From contig CAZRUA010000050.1 in the NCBI GenBank assembly GCA_964603125.1, positions 1 to 25,222 of the forward strand: 25,222 nucleotides of DNA, in the 5' to 3' direction. The translations under genes were made by a program, and so were the position numbers. Below the pieces are notes generated by a model. The model had not been told where the DNA came from. It saw only the letters and a program-made list of their open reading frames with translations, and searched no databases. Numbering within the stretch: position 1 is the first letter of the stretch; every line of letters starts with the position of its first letter. Source of the DNA: CAZRUA01 sp964603125. GTDB lineage: Bacteria; Bacteroidota; Bacteroidia; B-17B0; Aurantibacillaceae. Shown piece by piece: positions 24,059 to 25,222 of this stretch.

Positions 24059-24301
24059 TTACAATTTATCAGCTAAAGTAGCTATAATATCACCAACCTT
24101 ACTAAATTTCATTACTTCATTCAACGTAAAAGTCACTTTAAATTGTTTCTCAATTTCGTTAATCAACATCATATGTGTCATTGAATCCCAACCTTCAATA
24201 TCCTTAGCACTTGTGTTATCCGTTAAAATAATGGTTCGGTTTTTAAACACATGTTTAAAAACGCTTTGCAATTCTTCTTGTATGTATTGATAATCAGCCA
24301 T
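24059..24301 (-). CDS. Stand-alone acyl carrier protein, 80 aa
   Basis: The protein is a four-helix carrier with the phosphopantetheine attachment site at Ser40 in EGWDSMTHMML. The GWDS form and the following INEIEKQFKVTFTLNEVMKFSKVGDI resemble specialised acyl or peptidyl carriers (for example of O-antigen or aminoacyl pathways) more than the fatty-acid AcpP, which normally has DSLD. I take the ATG at 24301 (MADYQY); a TTG at 24307 would add two residues. The gene begins 4 nt beyond the T-run of the clpC terminator and has no obvious promoter of its own. No synthase, ligase or acyltransferase lies next to it. Confidence 0.88.
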   Translation of the reverse strand: MADYQYIQEELQSVFKHVFKNRTIILTDNTSAKDIEGWDSMTHMMLINEIEKQFKVTFTLNEVMKFSKVGDIIATLADKL

Positions 24302-24304
24302 GGA

Positions 24305-24344
24305 CAAAAAACAAAGGACAATAACATGTGTTATTGTCCTTTGT
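24305..24344 (-). terminator. Strong intrinsic terminator after clpC
   Basis: A near-perfect palindrome at 24311-24344 has 15-16 bp arms (ACAAAGGACAATAACA and its complement) and a minimal loop at TG. On the minus strand it is followed by a run of six T (24306-24311). It lies 18 nt downstream of the clpC stop (24363) and ends a few bases before the acyl carrier protein ATG. Confidence 0.88.
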
Positions 24345-24362
24345 AAATTAAGTTATAATATA

Positions 24363-25222
24363 CTATTCTTCTTTTTTCTTTTTAGCAGCTTTTGGCTTGA
24401 TAATGTTTACAACAATATCCTTTTTCTCTTTATCAAAATCAACTTCAATAACATCGCCTTCAGCTAAATTAGCTTTGATAATTTCTTCCGCTAATGGATC
24501 TTCAACGTATTTTTGAATAGCACGTTTTAGTGGACGAGCACCAAATTGAGCGTCATATCCTCTTTCTTCAACAAAGTCCTTAGCTGCATCAGTTAATTTA
24601 ACTGTGTAACCTAAACCTGATAAACGAGAGTATAATTTTGCTAATTCAATATCAATAATACGGTGAATATCTTCCTTACGTAATGAATTAAACATTACCA
24701 CATCATCAATACGGTTTAAGAATTCAGGAGCAAATGCTTTTTTCAAAGCGCTTTCTACAACACCTTTTGCCATATCACCTTCATTAGCTACACGTGTTTG
24801 AGTTCCAAAACCAACACCAGTACCAAAATCTTTTAATTGGCGAGCACCAATATTAGAAGTCATAATGATAATTGTGTTTTTGAAATCAATTTTACGTCCT
24901 AAACTGTCCGTTAATTGACCATCATCTAACACTTGCAATAACATGTTAAATACATCTGGATGCGCTTTCTCAATCTCATCTAATAATACAATTGAATAAG
25001 GGCGGCGACGAACTTTTTCAGTTAACTGTCCACCTTCTTCATAACCAACGTATCCCGGAGGCGCACCAATAAGGCGACTCACGGAATACTTCTCCATGTA
25101 TTCACCCATGTCGATGCGCACCATGGCTTTTTCATCGTCAAACAAATATTCAGCTAACGCGCGCGCGAGTTCTGTTTTGCCCACACCTGTTGGACCGAGG
25201 AACATGAACGAACCAATCGGAC
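24363..25222 (-). CDS. clpC: ClpC-type AAA+ chaperone, C-terminal half (cut by window edge)
   Basis: The frame is open through the right edge: reading back gives PIGSFMFLGPTGVGKT, so the ATG at 25205 is internal and the gene starts outside. The visible 280-plus residues are the D2 AAA+ module. Walker A is GPTGVGKT. The pore-loop region is GAPPGYVGYEEGGQLTEKVRRRPYS. Walker B is VLLDEIEKAH, sensor 1 is MTSNIGA, and sensor 2 is GARPLKRAI. KDFGTGVGFG after sensor 1 is typical of ClpC rather than ClpB. The tail is Lys-rich (KAAKKKKEE). It unfolds substrates for ClpP; the ClpP-binding loop and N-domain-linked segments lie partly outside, so ClpC over ClpB or ClpA is favoured but not proven. It ends at a strong terminator. 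Confidence 0.93.
   Translation of the reverse strand, partial: PIGSFMFLGPTGVGKTELARALAEYLFDDEKAMVRIDMGEYMEKYSVSRLIGAPPGYVGYEEGGQLTEKVRRRPYSIVLLDEIEKAHPDVFNMLLQVLDDGQLTDSLGRKIDFKNTIIIMTSNIGARQLKDFGTGVGFGTQTRVANEGDMAKGVVESALKKAFAPEFLNRIDDVVMFNSLRKEDIHRIIDIELAKLYSRLSGLGYTVKLTDAAKDFVEERGYDAQFGARPLKRAIQKYVEDPLAEEIIKANLAEGDVIEVDFDKEKKDIVVNIIKPKAAKKKKEE

Overview
This window looks like chromosome of an uncultured or unplaced member of the Bacteroidota (Bacteroidetes). The base composition is AT-rich, about one third GC by eye. Several genes carry the Bacteroidota -7 promoter element TAnnTTTG, while strong Shine-Dalgarno sites are scarce. The protein families also point there: DUF5916, DUF4476, a TamA-like lipoprotein (TamL), a DUF4139/MuiA-type protein, a lipoprotein with a FISUMP/DUF1566-like end, and many Cys-anchored lipoproteins. 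I cannot place it below phylum from the sequence alone. There is no tRNA, rRNA, CRISPR array, insertion sequence or prophage that I can see. Gene density is very high and no gap exceeds 300 bp; the longest is 11394-11672.

Layout. 1-224: the end of a SpoIID/LytB-domain protein entering from the left edge. 234-2490 (minus): an SF2 helicase followed by two small unknown genes. 2684-3307 (plus): a lipoprotein with a degenerate OmpA-like end. 3311-5182 (minus): phosphoglycerate mutase, a HAD-like phosphatase and methionine aminopeptidase. 5382-10131 (plus): a probable four-gene operon of a DUF5916 outer-membrane protein, dihydroorotase, a DUF1304 membrane protein and an unknown multi-pass protein. 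10140-11393 (minus): a lipoprotein with helical repeats. 11673-12185 (plus) and 12238-13926 (minus): a membrane-anchored exported protein and a MuiA-like protein, converging on one bidirectional terminator. 14035-15943 (plus): an ECF sigma factor and a membrane anti-sigma protein ending in a TonB-like domain. 15940-18450 (minus): TamL. 18520-20679 (plus): an rRNA-type methyltransferase, an O6-alkylguanine-DNA methyltransferase and AlkB. 20688-21509 (minus): PrmA. 21607-22506 (plus): a lipoprotein with its own clear promoter. 22503-25222 (minus): triosephosphate isomerase, DUF4476, a stand-alone acyl carrier protein, a strong terminator, and ClpC running off the right edge.

How the genes fit together. 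Most are housekeeping: glycolysis (GpmA, TpiA), pyrimidine synthesis (PyrC), N-terminal Met removal, ribosome modification (PrmA, SpoU/TrmH family), protein quality control (ClpC) and outer-membrane assembly (TamL). Two units are more distinctive. One is a compact direct-reversal alkylation-repair pair (MGMT plus AlkB) placed behind the methyltransferase. The other is the sigma/anti-sigma pair, whose periplasmic part resembles TonB. I found no convincing new defence or mobile system. The strongest leads are the anti-sigma/TonB fusion, the unassigned N-terminal part of the MGMT, the lysine-rich insert in TamL without a neighbouring tamB, and the terminator pressed against the acyl carrier protein start.
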